Assembly (NCBI RefSeq): GCF_000236905.1
Contig: NC_016522.1
Span: forward strand, 62,001 to 126,000
Direction: 5' to 3'
Origin: Tetrapisispora phaffii CBS 4417
Taxonomy: Eukaryota > Ascomycota > Saccharomycetes > Saccharomycetales > Saccharomycetaceae
DNA length: 64,000 bases
The notes beneath the pieces were generated by a model, which saw only the letters and a list, made by a program, of their open reading frames with translations, had not been told where the DNA came from and did not search any database. The translations under genes and the position numbers were made by a program. Below are positions 28,202-38,764 of the stretch, piece by piece (within the stretch, counting starts at the first letter, position 1; each line of letters opens with the position of its first letter).

Positions 28202-28957
28202 TTACACCCAATCGTTCCAATTGTTACACCTCTTTCTTGCAATTTGCAGGGCTCCCCTTTGTTGGCTGAATATGATTCCAGACACAGTTTCTGGGACCGC
28301 GTCGTTGCGTATCTGTATGTATTTGGTGTTTTGCGGGCTCTTGCTATCATCAGATTCCTCTTGGTTCGAATTCATGTCTTGTTGGCTGCTCGGCTGGTCC
28401 TCCGCTGTTCCATCGTGGTTGTTAACCAGGTTATTATTTTCAAAGTCAAATATATTATTGTTTCCTGCATTGCGCGTATGGAACCTGCTTTCTGGTTGCA
28501 AACCATCTTTCAAATGTTTAGCTCCTTTGATTAACACCTGACCAGCTATGTCATCGAAATCAATGGTCACGTTATCGTTGTCTATGTATCCATTGCCGCC
28601 TCCATTATCGTTATTCCCATTCATAATATTAAATGTCACAATACCGTTCGAACCCAGGTGGAACGATCTAAATAATTCCCAGTCTTCCTCATCGTGGAAT
28701 TGGTCCCAATAACCCATGTTGTTGTTCACCCCATCGATCCCGCTCCCGCTACGGTTTATCGTATCGTTGTCGACATTGTTACTAGAGATCGAGCGGTCGG
28801 CATTTCCTAAATGGGCCTTATCCGTGTCAAGGCCAGCTTTATTACCAAACTCCTCCTCGATCAGAGGGAACTTATCATCATTCCATTCAACATATAACGT
28901 ATGATAACTTTCAATATAGTGTTGGTACTGGAAATAAGAATCTCGATAAGAAGACAT
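28202..28957 (-). CDS. SWM1: Probable Swm1/Apc13 subunit of the anaphase-promoting complex
   Basis: This 251-residue acidic, Asn/Asp-rich protein resembles the Apc13 family only near its N-terminus: residues 23-36 (VEWNDDKFPLIEEE) fit the family pattern W-x-x-D-K-L/F-P followed by acidic residues. It ends in an unusual tryptophan-rich NNWNDWV. The rest is low in complexity. Position supports the call: SWM1 (YDR260C) lies directly beyond YAP6 (YDR259C) on the same strand in S. cerevisiae, as here. Apc13/Swm1 stabilises the TPR subunits of the ubiquitin ligase that triggers anaphase and is needed for sporulation. It is longer than S. cerevisiae Swm1 (170 residues) because of the Asn-rich middle. 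The assignment is moderate. Confidence 0.6.
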   Translation of the reverse strand: MSSYRDSYFQYQHYIESYHTLYVEWNDDKFPLIEEEFGNKAGLDTDKAHLGNADRSISSNNVDNDTINRSGSGIDGVNNNMGYWDQFHDEEDWELFRSFHLGSNGIVTFNIMNGNNDNGGGNGYIDNDNVTIDFDDIAGQVLIKGAKHLKDGLQPESRFHTRNAGNNNIFDFENNNLVNNHDGTAEDQPSSQQDMNSNQEESDDSKSPQNTKYIQIRNDAVPETVSGIIFSQQRGALQIARKRCNNWNDWV

Positions 28958-29678
28958 CGCTGTTATTGCCTATTTGTCTAGAACTAGGTTTCAGTTGCGA
29001 TTCCTATGAAGTTTGTGCCTGATGTCAATAAAGTATCTATTCTTGAATTGAAAGTACGCTTCTTATGGCCAGTTATCCTTCTTGATTCAGATCGCATTTA
29101 TAACCATTTACGCTTTTCAGAAGTTACAAACGTAAAGGCGGGTAACAAGGACATGTTAACTTAAATCAATGTCTTGACATGGAAATGTTGTCATCGCAAT
29201 AGTCGTCTTTGAATAAATAGTTTAGTAGTTCGTCCGTTCTTGCTCAATAGATGAATTCATTGCTTTAATATATTAAAATGTAGTTAAATTATATACTATA
29301 TAATTAGATTAATCTCTCTGGTCTCTTGGACCTGGATCAATGAATTATTAGCTATTGATTACCGGAGTTTATATATACATCATATTTCAATCTACCGTTC
29401 TGTTCACTCGAGACGACGTCGTCGAGTTGAACACGTACGGCAGGCTGATGGTTCTACAGTACTATTTATGCATTAGAAATTCTGTTATTACATTCTCGTG
29501 AGGACTTATTGTTTCAGTTTTATAACAATAGTCTCGTATAGAGGTAATATCTGGTGTCTTGTACTTTGTTATGCGTCCAGTGTCATTTCCATCAATTAGG
29601 GTATCTGACAACCTTGGAATGAACTCCATCATCGTGATCTGAGTTCAATTAATACTGTTATCGAAATTAAGAAATATC
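28958..29678. other. Intergenic region, SWM1-like gene to tRNA-Ala
   Basis: Holds the promoter of the SWM1-like gene and unassigned AT-rich sequence. No further gene or strong repeat is seen. Confidence 0.55.
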
Positions 29679-29751
29679 GGGCATGTGGCGTAGTTGGTAG
29701 CGCGCTCCCTTAGCATGGGAGAGGTCTTCGGTTCGACTCCGGACTTGTCCA
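29679..29751 (+). tRNA. tRNA-Ala(AGC)
   Basis: This 73-nt gene has an acceptor stem GGGCATG paired with the CTTGTCC side and ends in discriminator A. The A box is GTGGCGTAGTTGG. The anticodon AGC sits at 29712-29714 within CTTAGCATG, and the B box is GGTTCGACTCC. It is very close to S. cerevisiae tRNA-Ala(AGC), with a few compensating or wobble changes. There is no intron. Confidence 0.97.
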
Positions 29752-29754
29752 ATC

Positions 29755-29760
29755 TTTTTT
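29755..29760 (+). terminator. RNA polymerase III terminator of tRNA-Ala
   Basis: A T6 run begins three bases after the mature tRNA 3' end, followed by a T7 backup run after one G. Confidence 0.75.
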
Positions 29761-29968
29761 GTTTTTTTGCATTCCAATATGTAATTAATGATCGTAATAA
29801 ACCTTTCTAAATAAATTGTGTTCTTCTTTCCTTAGAGCATACGTATATTTGTATATATTTAACTATTCTCCTGAGACTACGATATCGTGACAAGTCAATA
29901 TCTTGTTGTGACAGTTAACTTACATGAATTGATTTTGAAAGAATTTTGTGTTTTATCCTCATTCTCAC

Positions 29969-31894
29969 ATGGATTTGTCTTTCTCTCATGATTTAATTTC
30001 TTCAACATTAAAGTCATTAGAAGATGTTAATAAAGAAGTCTATATAAAAACTCAAGACGTTGATAATGTACAGGAATATATTAAGTTTATCAGAGAATTG
30101 TTAATTGATCCCTTTTCTGGTATCTGTTCGATAAGACTTATTTCACCTGGCCTTCTCAATGCAACTGCTAATGGTACAACAGTGTTGAAAGATTTTTATA
30201 CCAGGCATCCAGCCTTTCTTGTACAGTGTAGAGATATTAAGTTCGAAGGTCACAGTTCAGGAACACACAATGTTTATGAATTGGAACGTATATCTACATT
30301 GATCAATGAGAATTTGAATTGGAATGTATTTGTTGATTTGGACAAGTTCGATGTGTTTACTAACAGTAACATATTTACTATTTTCATAATGGCATTGATA
30401 TGCATGAGCACATGGATGCTTTTATTCCTGTTAGTTTTATTACCTTCAAAAAGTCATTTTACAAAGAGAAAATTAATCCATTTTTACGTATTACTATCAG
30501 GTGCTCATGAAACTGGATTATTGATTTATTCTTTGAAACATATCTTTCACAAACAACACAAAAATAATTATCAGGACTCATTAGAATTTTATAAGCTTTT
30601 GGTTAACACAGATGCGTTTAAAGTTTTTGAATTATTGACTAATTTTGCATTTTTGTTTAATTGCATTGAAATTGTATATTATATTTATCGAGATTCGAAA
30701 CCTATTCCTGATAAGTATCATTATATCCCAGAGTATTTTAGAAAGAATCGTAATTACACGATTGTCTTTTTGGGATTGTTAGTACTGATATTGGATCAAA
30801 TTTTCTTTGCATTAATATTATGGTTTAATTTTAATTCGGTAGTTCATATCTTCTATCTGATAACTGAAGCAGCACTTTATTTCAGTTTTGGCTTTATCTT
30901 ATGCCGTTATGTGTACAAGAATTTTGGATATATGTTCCACCCTAAACATATTATTGATAATGCACCTTTACGTTTGCAAGATAAACTGTACCTAATATGG
31001 AGAGATTATTATCAAACAATACTTATACTAGTGCATAATATTCTTTTCTACATTTTGTTATTTTTCATTCTCTGTTATTTGATTTCAAGTCATCTCAACA
31101 ATTACTTGTGGAAATATGGTCTTTTGAGGTTATTCAAGCTGATTATTTCAGTTAATGCTTGGGGTCTGATAAATACGATGGAGAGACAGGAAGATATGAT
31201 AAATGCAGAAACCATGTTAGGAAAAAGAATTGATAATGAAGATAAGCTTTTTAATAATCCTTCGCTTCAATACCCAATTGCCAAGAGAAGTGATGTAGAT
31301 TTTACTGACGATTTAAACAGTACCAACAGTTATTTTGAGTTAGATAGCACAGGAAATACGACGGCACCACTTCGAAGTGGAAACAATTTTAAGATAGCAA
31401 AGACGGAAATGAACGATAATTCGGTAGTTCAGAGTAACTTGAATAACCCAATTAAAATGATAATGAAACATCCAGGACTACCTATATTTTCTAATATAAA
31501 CAACAAGAAAACTAATGAAAGAAAATTTGACAGAACTTCTAAAGATTCAAGAATTCGTGCATCGAATAGACACAGAATAATTAGTATGCTCTTAAATACA
31601 AAGAATGAAGAAATATCTGATATTAATGGTGTGTCCGAAAATTTAGAGATGGAAGCAACTTCTACGAAAAATCGTAGAAAAACAGTGTTTTCTAATAAAG
31701 TGAAAAACCTGTTCAAGGCACATAAAGATGAAAGTTATACAATGTTACCGGCTGATGGCAATATCCAGAATGACAATGGTGCTGCAAACTCTACATTACA
31801 TCTGAAGAATGAAAATTCAAAAGCTGACGTTAATGAGGCATCCAGTATTGAAACAGAATTAACAAGAAACTTTATATTTGATCACGACGAGTAA
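29969..31894 (+). CDS. DFG16: Dfg16/Rim21/PalH-type plasma-membrane pH sensor
   Basis: Called from the first ATG (29969), giving 641 residues against 619 in S. cerevisiae Dfg16. An N-terminal exposed region with NATANGT glycosylation sites precedes about seven hydrophobic segments (about residues 130-410), as in the PalH/Rim21 family. A long cytosolic tail follows, rich in Asn, Ser and basic residues. Dfg16 and Rim21 form the sensor that activates Rim101 proteolysis on alkaline pH or loss of lipid asymmetry. The paralogue is chosen by synteny: CIN5 (YOR028C) and DFG16 (YOR030W) are near neighbours in S. cerevisiae with the same orientations. Rim21 is the alternative. Confidence 0.88.
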   Translation: MDLSFSHDLISSTLKSLEDVNKEVYIKTQDVDNVQEYIKFIRELLIDPFSGICSIRLISPGLLNATANGTTVLKDFYTRHPAFLVQCRDIKFEGHSSGTHNVYELERISTLINENLNWNVFVDLDKFDVFTNSNIFTIFIMALICMSTWMLLFLLVLLPSKSHFTKRKLIHFYVLLSGAHETGLLIYSLKHIFHKQHKNNYQDSLEFYKLLVNTDAFKVFELLTNFAFLFNCIEIVYYIYRDSKPIPDKYHYIPEYFRKNRNYTIVFLGLLVLILDQIFFALILWFNFNSVVHIFYLITEAALYFSFGFILCRYVYKNFGYMFHPKHIIDNAPLRLQDKLYLIWRDYYQTILILVHNILFYILLFFILCYLISSHLNNYLWKYGLLRLFKLIISVNAWGLINTMERQEDMINAETMLGKRIDNEDKLFNNPSLQYPIAKRSDVDFTDDLNSTNSYFELDSTGNTTAPLRSGNNFKIAKTEMNDNSVVQSNLNNPIKMIMKHPGLPIFSNINNKKTNERKFDRTSKDSRIRASNRHRIISMLLNTKNEEISDINGVSENLEMEATSTKNRRKTVFSNKVKNLFKAHKDESYTMLPADGNIQNDNGAANSTLHLKNENSKADVNEASSIETELTRNFIFDHDE

Positions 31895-32675
31895 ATCTAT
31901 GACTCAATTTATCAAAATACACATAGATAGATATATAGCATTCATTGGGCAAAGAGACACAATATACTATGATGAAGTATATATTTAAGTAGCATTTAAT
32001 AGTTGAATTGATATTTAGATTCAGATTTTTTGTTTTAATCTATGAAATAGTCAAATGTCACCGACTATAAGAACCAATCGTTGTCCTAAATATAAAATTA
32101 GCTCATGGTTAAATGCATTTTTTTAACTAAAGACAGTGATTCACTGTTGGGTTCAATTTCTCAATGATATTACTCGTCTGTAGAATTAATCAGGGTTTAA
32201 ATTTATTACTAACACATTTAAATGATAGCACTTGATGACCTTAAATCTAAGCCATTATGGTCATCTAAGTCATCTCTATAATTAGATCTCATGTATAATA
32301 TTACCCGCACTTTAACGTGGTTTACCCGAATACTCATAATTAACGCCTCAATTTTTGTTTTAAAATTTCAAAATGTAAAAGATGCTTCCATCAGAAAAAC
32401 AGTATCCATCTCTAAAGGAGTGACAAGTAAACAATATTATACATTAATTAAAAAAATGCAATTACTTCTTTATAATTAATTGATTATTGAATAATTATTT
32501 ACTTAATACATTCGTCACTTTAAAGTATATCTAACTTATGATTGATTTACTATTTAGGCTTTTTTAATTTGCTTGAGTCATTGTAATTTTCAGTTTTCAT
32601 TGTTGTAATAAAAATTGATCCGATTATCGAAGAATCGATACAGCAGATTAATAGTTTTTGTGTAATCTTCATCTT
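31895..32675. other. Intergenic region at a conserved-order break, DFG16-SEC7
   Basis: AT-rich DNA with no supported gene; a 62-codon frame at 32291-32479 has no recognisable features and an AT-driven composition. The gene order changes here from the YOR019-035/YDR259-264/YDR473-478 block to the YDR164-170/YLR142-151 block. Confidence 0.55.
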
Positions 32676-35600
32676 ATGTCAGATTTAGAGGACATTCCAG
32701 TTGACTCTTCCAATAAAAATGATGTGGAGAGATCTTTAGATCACACAGAAGAGCAAGGGTCTGTTCAAGACGGTGGAGCCTCTGACAGTGCAGAGTCCGT
32801 TGAGATATCTGAGAGTGAAAGCGATTCGGAAGTCGAAGATTTGAATAGTGTCGTTGCTACTGAAGAAGAGGAAGAAGAGGAAGAAGAGGAAGAAGAGGAA
32901 GAAGAAGAGGAAGAAGAGGAAGAAGAAGAGGAAGAAGAGGAAGAAGAGGAAGAAGAGGAAGAAGAAGAGGAAGAAGAAGAGGAAGAAGAAGAGGAAGAAG
33001 AAGATAGTGCAATTGATGCAGCAGTTGAAGCGGCTGTAAAAGAGGAACGAGCAATCGAAGATGATGTGGAAGAAGTTCAACGAGCAGCTGAAGCAGCAGC
33101 TGCAGCAGGCGTTGAAGCAGCTATCGAAAAATCTATTTATGCTTCTACCCAAACAGCAACTACAGCTAATATCAAATCGACATACACTTTAGTCATCGAC
33201 ACATTAAAAAATATACTAGAAAATAGAGACATTAAGAAATATCCTAATACCCAAAAAGATGTCGAAAGAGTGCTTTCAAAATTAGAAGACACCTTGAAGC
33301 AGACTAATAATGATCCAAAAGTATTGGACTCTATTCAAGTTTTTGAATCATTAAGATCCTGTTGTAGAACTGAATCAGATAAAATTCAATTAAGTGCTTT
33401 GGATTGTCTTTCCAAACTATATTCATTCAAAGCCTTGGATGAATCGATTTTAGTAAATCCACCGGATTGCCAAGCTGCTAACGATCAAGAACAAAATGCT
33501 GAATCCAACGGAATCACTCCACCACCAAAACAGAGATTAATTGATGCTTCAATTGACGCTATATCAGACTGTTTCCAAGGTGAGAGCACAGATGAAAAAA
33601 TCGAATTACAAATTGTTAGAGCATTATCTAGCTGCGTTTTATCTGAAACATCAGAATCTCTATGTCATGGTGCTTCTTTGTTAAAGGCAGTCAGAACAAT
33701 TTATAATATTTTTATATTTTCTTTAAGTTCCTCCAATCAAGTTATTGCTCAAGCTACATTAATACAAATAGTTGGGTCCATCTTTGATAAAATTGATCTA
33801 ACGGAATTAAAAGCAGATGGTACTGAATATAGTAATTCATTAAGAAATGATGTAGATATGGATTCCTTGCGTAAGGACAAAGAGGAAAATACCGAATCTT
33901 TAACAATCAGTAATATGGATCATCTAAATGAAGAAGCTGATCAAGCAGCTGATGATCAGGATGATGAAGCATCTGTGTCAAATATTGCATTACTTGATAT
34001 TGAAGAATTAGCTATCAAAGATGCATTCCTTGTTTTTAGAGCTATGGCAAAAATTTCTGCTAAACCTTTAGTATCCGACTTGGATATGAGATCACATGCT
34101 GTAAGATCAAAATTGTTATCTTTGCATATAATACACTCAATAATTAATGATCACATTGATATATTTTTATCAACCACTACTTATTTACCTGGTAGGGATC
34201 ATGTTTTATTGGTTGATGCTATAAGACAATATCTATGCCTTTCTATAGCTAGAAATGCGGCTTCACCAATATCTCCAGTGTTTGAAATTACATTAGAAAT
34301 TATGTGGTTGTTGATTTCTCATTTAAGAGCTCAATTCAAAAGAGAAATTCCAGTCTTCTTAATCGAAATATATTTCCCAATATCAGAATTAATAACTTCT
34401 ACAAACCATCAAAAGAGATATTTCTTGTATGTTGTTCAAAGAATTTGTAATGATCCAAGAACTTTAATTGAATTCTATCTAAATTACGATTGTAATCAAG
34501 GCATGCCTAACTTAATGGAACTAATGTTGGAATATTTATCAAAGTTAGCTATAACTAGAGTTGACATTACTTCCACTCAAAGAGGATATTATCAGGAGCA
34601 ACTAGCAAAACCACTTGCCACGTACGATTTAAATCAATTACCACTGTTGTCAATTTCGAATATATCGTCTACCCCAGATGATACTCAAGCATCATTAGGA
34701 TACCCAATAGAGTACGCTTTGAAAATTGCTGCATTGAATTCAATAGTATTTGTTTTGAAATCATTGAGTACTTGGGCTCACAGGGCTTTAAAACCTATGT
34801 CATCCTTATTAAATAAAAATAGCACACGCGATGACCATTCATCGTCAGTCGCATCCTCGATCCACGAGAGAAGAACCTCTGCATTACCATCCAGTAATAG
34901 CATTTCAAGTTCTCTAAATGATAATTTACAAGATATAGATGATCCTACACAATTCGAAAATTTGAAGCAACGTAAGATTCAATTATCCGATTGTATAAGG
35001 ATATTTAATTCTAAACCAAAGAGAGCTATTCCCGCATTACTTGATAAAGGATTTATTGATAATAATTCCCCAAGCTGTATTGCAAAATGGTTACTTAATA
35101 CAGAAGGTTTAGATTTAGCAAAAGTTGGTGAATTTTTGGGTGAAGGGGATGACGAGAATATAGCAATTATGCATGCATTTGTTGATGAATTCGAGTTTAC
35201 AGGCTTATCAATTGTAGATGCGTTGCGTGAGTTTTTGCAAAAATTTAGACTTCCTGGTGAAGGTCAAAAAATTGATAGATTTATGTTAAAATTTGCTGAA
35301 AGATATGTTGATCAAAATCCAGAAGTCTTTTCGAAAGCCGATACTGCATACGTTTTATCATATTCTTTGATTATGTTAAATACTGATTTACATTCTGCCC
35401 AAGTTAAGAATAGAATGACCCTAAAGGAGTTTTTAGAAAACAATGAAGGTATTGACAATGGTAATGACTTGCCTGAAGAGTTTATGGTCGGTTTATTTAA
35501 TGAGATTGCTAATAATGAAATCAAATTACTTTCTGAACAACATCAAGCTTTATTGAGTGATGATTCGACTCTTATTCCACAGCAACCTTCTGCCTTTAAC

Positions 35601-38456
35601 TTTTTCAGCTCAAGGGATTTGGTTAGAGAAGCATATATAGAAGTGTCAAAAGAGATTTCATCAAAAACCGAATTAGCTTTCAAAAATCTAAATAAATCAA
35701 AAAGTGGCGACGATGTCTTTGACGTTTATTATGCAGCATCTCACGTCGAACATGTGAAATCTATTTTTGAGAATTTATGGATGTCATTCTTGGCTTCATT
35801 AACTCCTCCATTTAGAGACTATGATGATCTAGAAACAACAAACAAATGTTTAGAAGGGTTGAAATTATCAATCAAGATTTCTTCTATATTTGGCATCGAG
35901 TTTGCTAAGAAGTCTTTTATTGGTGCCCTAGTTCAATTCTGTAACTTACAAAATCTAAGAGAGATAAAGTTAAAGAATGTCAATGCTATTATCATTTTAT
36001 TAGAAGAAGCTTTAGCTGAAGGTACATTTTTAAAGGAATCTTGGAAGGATGTTTTGTTTGTTGTTTCCCAAGTTGAAAGATTACAATTGATATCGAAAGG
36101 TATCGACAGAGATACCCTGCCAGATGTTGCTCAAGCACGTTATACCAACCATAGATCGTCTATGGAATCTACTAGATCAGTCACAACCACATCTATTTTT
36201 GACATGTGGTCCAAGAAAGCTTCTCCAGCCGAGATTGCTCAAGAGAAACATCATAAGCAAAAATTATCCAATGAAATTTCCAAGTACATTTCTTCTAGTG
36301 AATTGGTTGTTTTAATGGACAATATTTTCACCAAAAGTGCTGATTTACCTGGTGATGCTATTATAGATTTCATCAAGGCTTTAACTGATGTTTCTCTCGA
36401 AGAGATAGAGTCCTCCCAGGATGCATCAACTCCAAGAATGTTTTCCCTTCAAAAGATGGTAGACGTCTGTTATTATAATATGGATCGTATTAAAGTTGAA
36501 TGGACTCCTATCTGGGCCGTTATGGGCAGAGCTTTTAATAAAATTGCAACAAATGCCAATTTAGCTGTTGTATTTTTTGCTATTGATTCTTTACGTCAAT
36601 TATCAATGAGATTTTTGAATATAGATGAATTGTCTGGTTTTGAATTTCAAAGTGACTTTTTGAAACCTTTTGAATATATCATTCAAAACTCAGGCAATAT
36701 TGAGGTCCAAGAAATGATCATCGAATGTTTCCGTAACTTTATCTTAACGAAATCTGAAAAAATAAAGTCCGGGTGGAAACCTATTTTAGAATCGTTACAA
36801 TATACCTCACAGTCACCACACGAAATTATCGTTAAGAAGACCTATCTACTTGTTAGTAACGATATTGTTGCTAATAATTTCGAAAGCATATTTTCACAAG
36901 ATGAATCATTTAGTGAATTAAATAACGTCTTTAGAGAAATTTCAAAACATAAGAGATTCCAAAAACTATCATTACACGCTCTAGAAGCATTAAAGGAAAC
37001 TACTAAAAAAGTCGCAACTATTTGCTTTGCAGCACCTGATGACCCCAACTATGAACATTATCAACAAATATTACGTGGAAAAGATACTTTCCAAGATATC
37101 TGGTTCCCAATGCTATTTTGTTTTAACGATACAATTATGACAGCAGAAGACTTAGAGGTCAGATCAAGAGCTTTGAACTACTTGTTTGATTGTTTAGTAA
37201 CTTATGGTAAAAATTTTGATGATGTATTTTGGGAAAAAATTTGTACTAAATTATTGTTCCCAATATTCGGTGTTCTATCCAAACACTGGGAAGTAAATCA
37301 ATTTAATAGCCATGATGATTTAAGTGTTTGGTTGTCAACAACTTTAATTCAAGCATTGAGAAATCTGGTTGCTTTATTTAATCATTATTTTGAAGCCTTG
37401 AATAAAATGTTAGATGGTTTCTTAGGGCTACTAGTCTCATGCATCTGTCAAGAAAATGACACAATTGCTAGAATAGGTAGATCTTGTTTACAAGAATTAA
37501 TCTTACAGAATGTATCTAAATTCCAAGACTCACATTGGACTGAAATTGGAGATGTTTTTGACAAACTATTTGGACTAACAACTGCTAATGAATTGTTTGA
37601 ATATGATCCATTGAAGCGCGGTAGAAAACCATCATCCGCGAACATCAAAACAGAGGGTAATATTACTGATACAATTCAAAGAGCTAATGAAGAGGAGGCG
37701 AGTGAAGATGTTGGTAATGATATGCTAGAGAATGAGGATGACTCCAAAAATGAAACCCAACTCACTAAAACAACCGATGACCAGTCCTCTCAGTATTCAC
37801 AAAAGCCATTATCTACAGCAAGATCTGCAGAAGACGTTCGTGGTAGATTATTTGTTAAGAACTCTATTGTGGTTAAATGTGTTTTACAATTATTGATGAT
37901 TGAATTAATAAGTGATTTATTTGATAATGAAGACCTAATTAATCACATACCTTTAAAGCAATCAATGAAATTAGCAACGATCTTAGAAAAATCATACGAA
38001 TTTGCTCGTGATTTTAATGCCGATTATGAATTGAGAACAAGATTAGTAGAAGCTCGTGTAGTTGATAAAATTCCAAATCTATTAAAGCAAGAAACTAGTG
38101 CTGCTGCCGTATTAATTAACATCTTTTTTATGCTGTACTTAAACGATGATGAGAAGAAACCTGAATTAATTAGCCGTTTAATTTCCATTAGTACTGACGT
38201 CTTAAAGAATTATGTCGAATTAGACGATAGAACAATGGAACGTAGTATAAAATCATGGCGACCAGTAATAGTGGAAATATTACAAGGTTATTACGAATTC
38301 GACGATGAGGACTTTCATAAATACTGCTCTTCAATTTATACTTTGGTTATCCAAATATTAGATAAAACAGTTCCATCCGATTTGAGATCTGCTGTGAAAT
38401 TATTTTTGATAAGAGTTGGCGAGCTATACTTGAACCAAGAGGTTAATCAGAATTAA
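32676..38456 (+). CDS. SEC7: Sec7 guanine-nucleotide exchange factor for Arf GTPases
   Basis: Called from the ATG at 32676: 1926 residues (S. cerevisiae Sec7 has 2009). A strikingly acidic N-terminus contains 47 consecutive glutamates. The DCB and HUS domains follow; the HUS box region is near residues 560-640 (YFLYVVQRICNDPRTLIEFYLNYDC). The catalytic Sec7 domain lies at about 760-950, with the glutamic finger in FRLPGEGQKIDR at about residue 862 and the YSLIMLNTDLH helix. HDS repeats complete the protein. Sec7 activates Arf1 at the trans-Golgi network and is essential for secretion. It is followed on the same strand by PCD1. Confidence 0.98.
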   Translation: MSDLEDIPVDSSNKNDVERSLDHTEEQGSVQDGGASDSAESVEISESESDSEVEDLNSVVATEEEEEEEEEEEEEEEEEEEEEEEEEEEEEEEEEEEEEEEEEEEEEEEDSAIDAAVEAAVKEERAIEDDVEEVQRAAEAAAAAGVEAAIEKSIYASTQTATTANIKSTYTLVIDTLKNILENRDIKKYPNTQKDVERVLSKLEDTLKQTNNDPKVLDSIQVFESLRSCCRTESDKIQLSALDCLSKLYSFKALDESILVNPPDCQAANDQEQNAESNGITPPPKQRLIDASIDAISDCFQGESTDEKIELQIVRALSSCVLSETSESLCHGASLLKAVRTIYNIFIFSLSSSNQVIAQATLIQIVGSIFDKIDLTELKADGTEYSNSLRNDVDMDSLRKDKEENTESLTISNMDHLNEEADQAADDQDDEASVSNIALLDIEELAIKDAFLVFRAMAKISAKPLVSDLDMRSHAVRSKLLSLHIIHSIINDHIDIFLSTTTYLPGRDHVLLVDAIRQYLCLSIARNAASPISPVFEITLEIMWLLISHLRAQFKREIPVFLIEIYFPISELITSTNHQKRYFLYVVQRICNDPRTLIEFYLNYDCNQGMPNLMELMLEYLSKLAITRVDITSTQRGYYQEQLAKPLATYDLNQLPLLSISNISSTPDDTQASLGYPIEYALKIAALNSIVFVLKSLSTWAHRALKPMSSLLNKNSTRDDHSSSVASSIHERRTSALPSSNSISSSLNDNLQDIDDPTQFENLKQRKIQLSDCIRIFNSKPKRAIPALLDKGFIDNNSPSCIAKWLLNTEGLDLAKVGEFLGEGDDENIAIMHAFVDEFEFTGLSIVDALREFLQKFRLPGEGQKIDRFMLKFAERYVDQNPEVFSKADTAYVLSYSLIMLNTDLHSAQVKNRMTLKEFLENNEGIDNGNDLPEEFMVGLFNEIANNEIKLLSEQHQALLSDDSTLIPQQPSAFNFFSSRDLVREAYIEVSKEISSKTELAFKNLNKSKSGDDVFDVYYAASHVEHVKSIFENLWMSFLASLTPPFRDYDDLETTNKCLEGLKLSIKISSIFGIEFAKKSFIGALVQFCNLQNLREIKLKNVNAIIILLEEALAEGTFLKESWKDVLFVVSQVERLQLISKGIDRDTLPDVAQARYTNHRSSMESTRSVTTTSIFDMWSKKASPAEIAQEKHHKQKLSNEISKYISSSELVVLMDNIFTKSADLPGDAIIDFIKALTDVSLEEIESSQDASTPRMFSLQKMVDVCYYNMDRIKVEWTPIWAVMGRAFNKIATNANLAVVFFAIDSLRQLSMRFLNIDELSGFEFQSDFLKPFEYIIQNSGNIEVQEMIIECFRNFILTKSEKIKSGWKPILESLQYTSQSPHEIIVKKTYLLVSNDIVANNFESIFSQDESFSELNNVFREISKHKRFQKLSLHALEALKETTKKVATICFAAPDDPNYEHYQQILRGKDTFQDIWFPMLFCFNDTIMTAEDLEVRSRALNYLFDCLVTYGKNFDDVFWEKICTKLLFPIFGVLSKHWEVNQFNSHDDLSVWLSTTLIQALRNLVALFNHYFEALNKMLDGFLGLLVSCICQENDTIARIGRSCLQELILQNVSKFQDSHWTEIGDVFDKLFGLTTANELFEYDPLKRGRKPSSANIKTEGNITDTIQRANEEEASEDVGNDMLENEDDSKNETQLTKTTDDQSSQYSQKPLSTARSAEDVRGRLFVKNSIVVKCVLQLLMIELISDLFDNEDLINHIPLKQSMKLATILEKSYEFARDFNADYELRTRLVEARVVDKIPNLLKQETSAAAVLINIFFMLYLNDDEKKPELISRLISISTDVLKNYVELDDRTMERSIKSWRPVIVEILQGYYEFDDEDFHKYCSSIYTLVIQILDKTVPSDLRSAVKLFLIRVGELYLNQEVNQN
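32862..33002 (+). repeat. GAA/GAG repeat encoding 47 glutamates
   Basis: A purine-only 141-bp tract of alternating GAA and GAG codons in frame within SEC7. The GAA/GAG mixture is irregular, which suggests an old repeat that has been purified by selection for acidity rather than a fresh expansion. Length is likely to vary between strains. Confidence 0.9.
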
Positions 38457-38764
38457 TCTCAGACAATTTCATTCTGTATATTAACTAATATACATATATA
38501 TTTATTTATATATCTGTACCATGTAAATTATTAATTTAACATATAACTCCATTATGTTTCATTTTCTTATTTATTTATCTTTACGACAATTAGCTTTTTT
38601 GATAGGCCGGTGCCCTCTTCTGATCTCCGATGACTGTGCTATTTGTTATATATAGACTCCATGATTAAAGATTAATAGATTAGAATTATCGAAGGATTAT
38701 TTGATAAAATTTGACATTAAATCATATAGATAAGTTTGGATATATACAGTCTTGGTATATAAAG
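38457..38764. other. Intergenic region, SEC7-PCD1
   Basis: Short AT-rich spacer between two plus-strand genes; no further feature seen. Confidence 0.5.

Noticed and set aside
28119..28541. 140-codon plus-strand frame
   Set aside because: Overlaps the SWM1-like gene antisense, starts without an ATG-supported context and has no recognisable feature; the minus-strand gene explains the stretch better.
32736..33152. 138-codon minus-strand frame rich in phenylalanine and leucine, and other frames of poly-Leu or poly-Lys
   Set aside because: Shadows of the GAA/GAG repeat in SEC7; no independent evidence.
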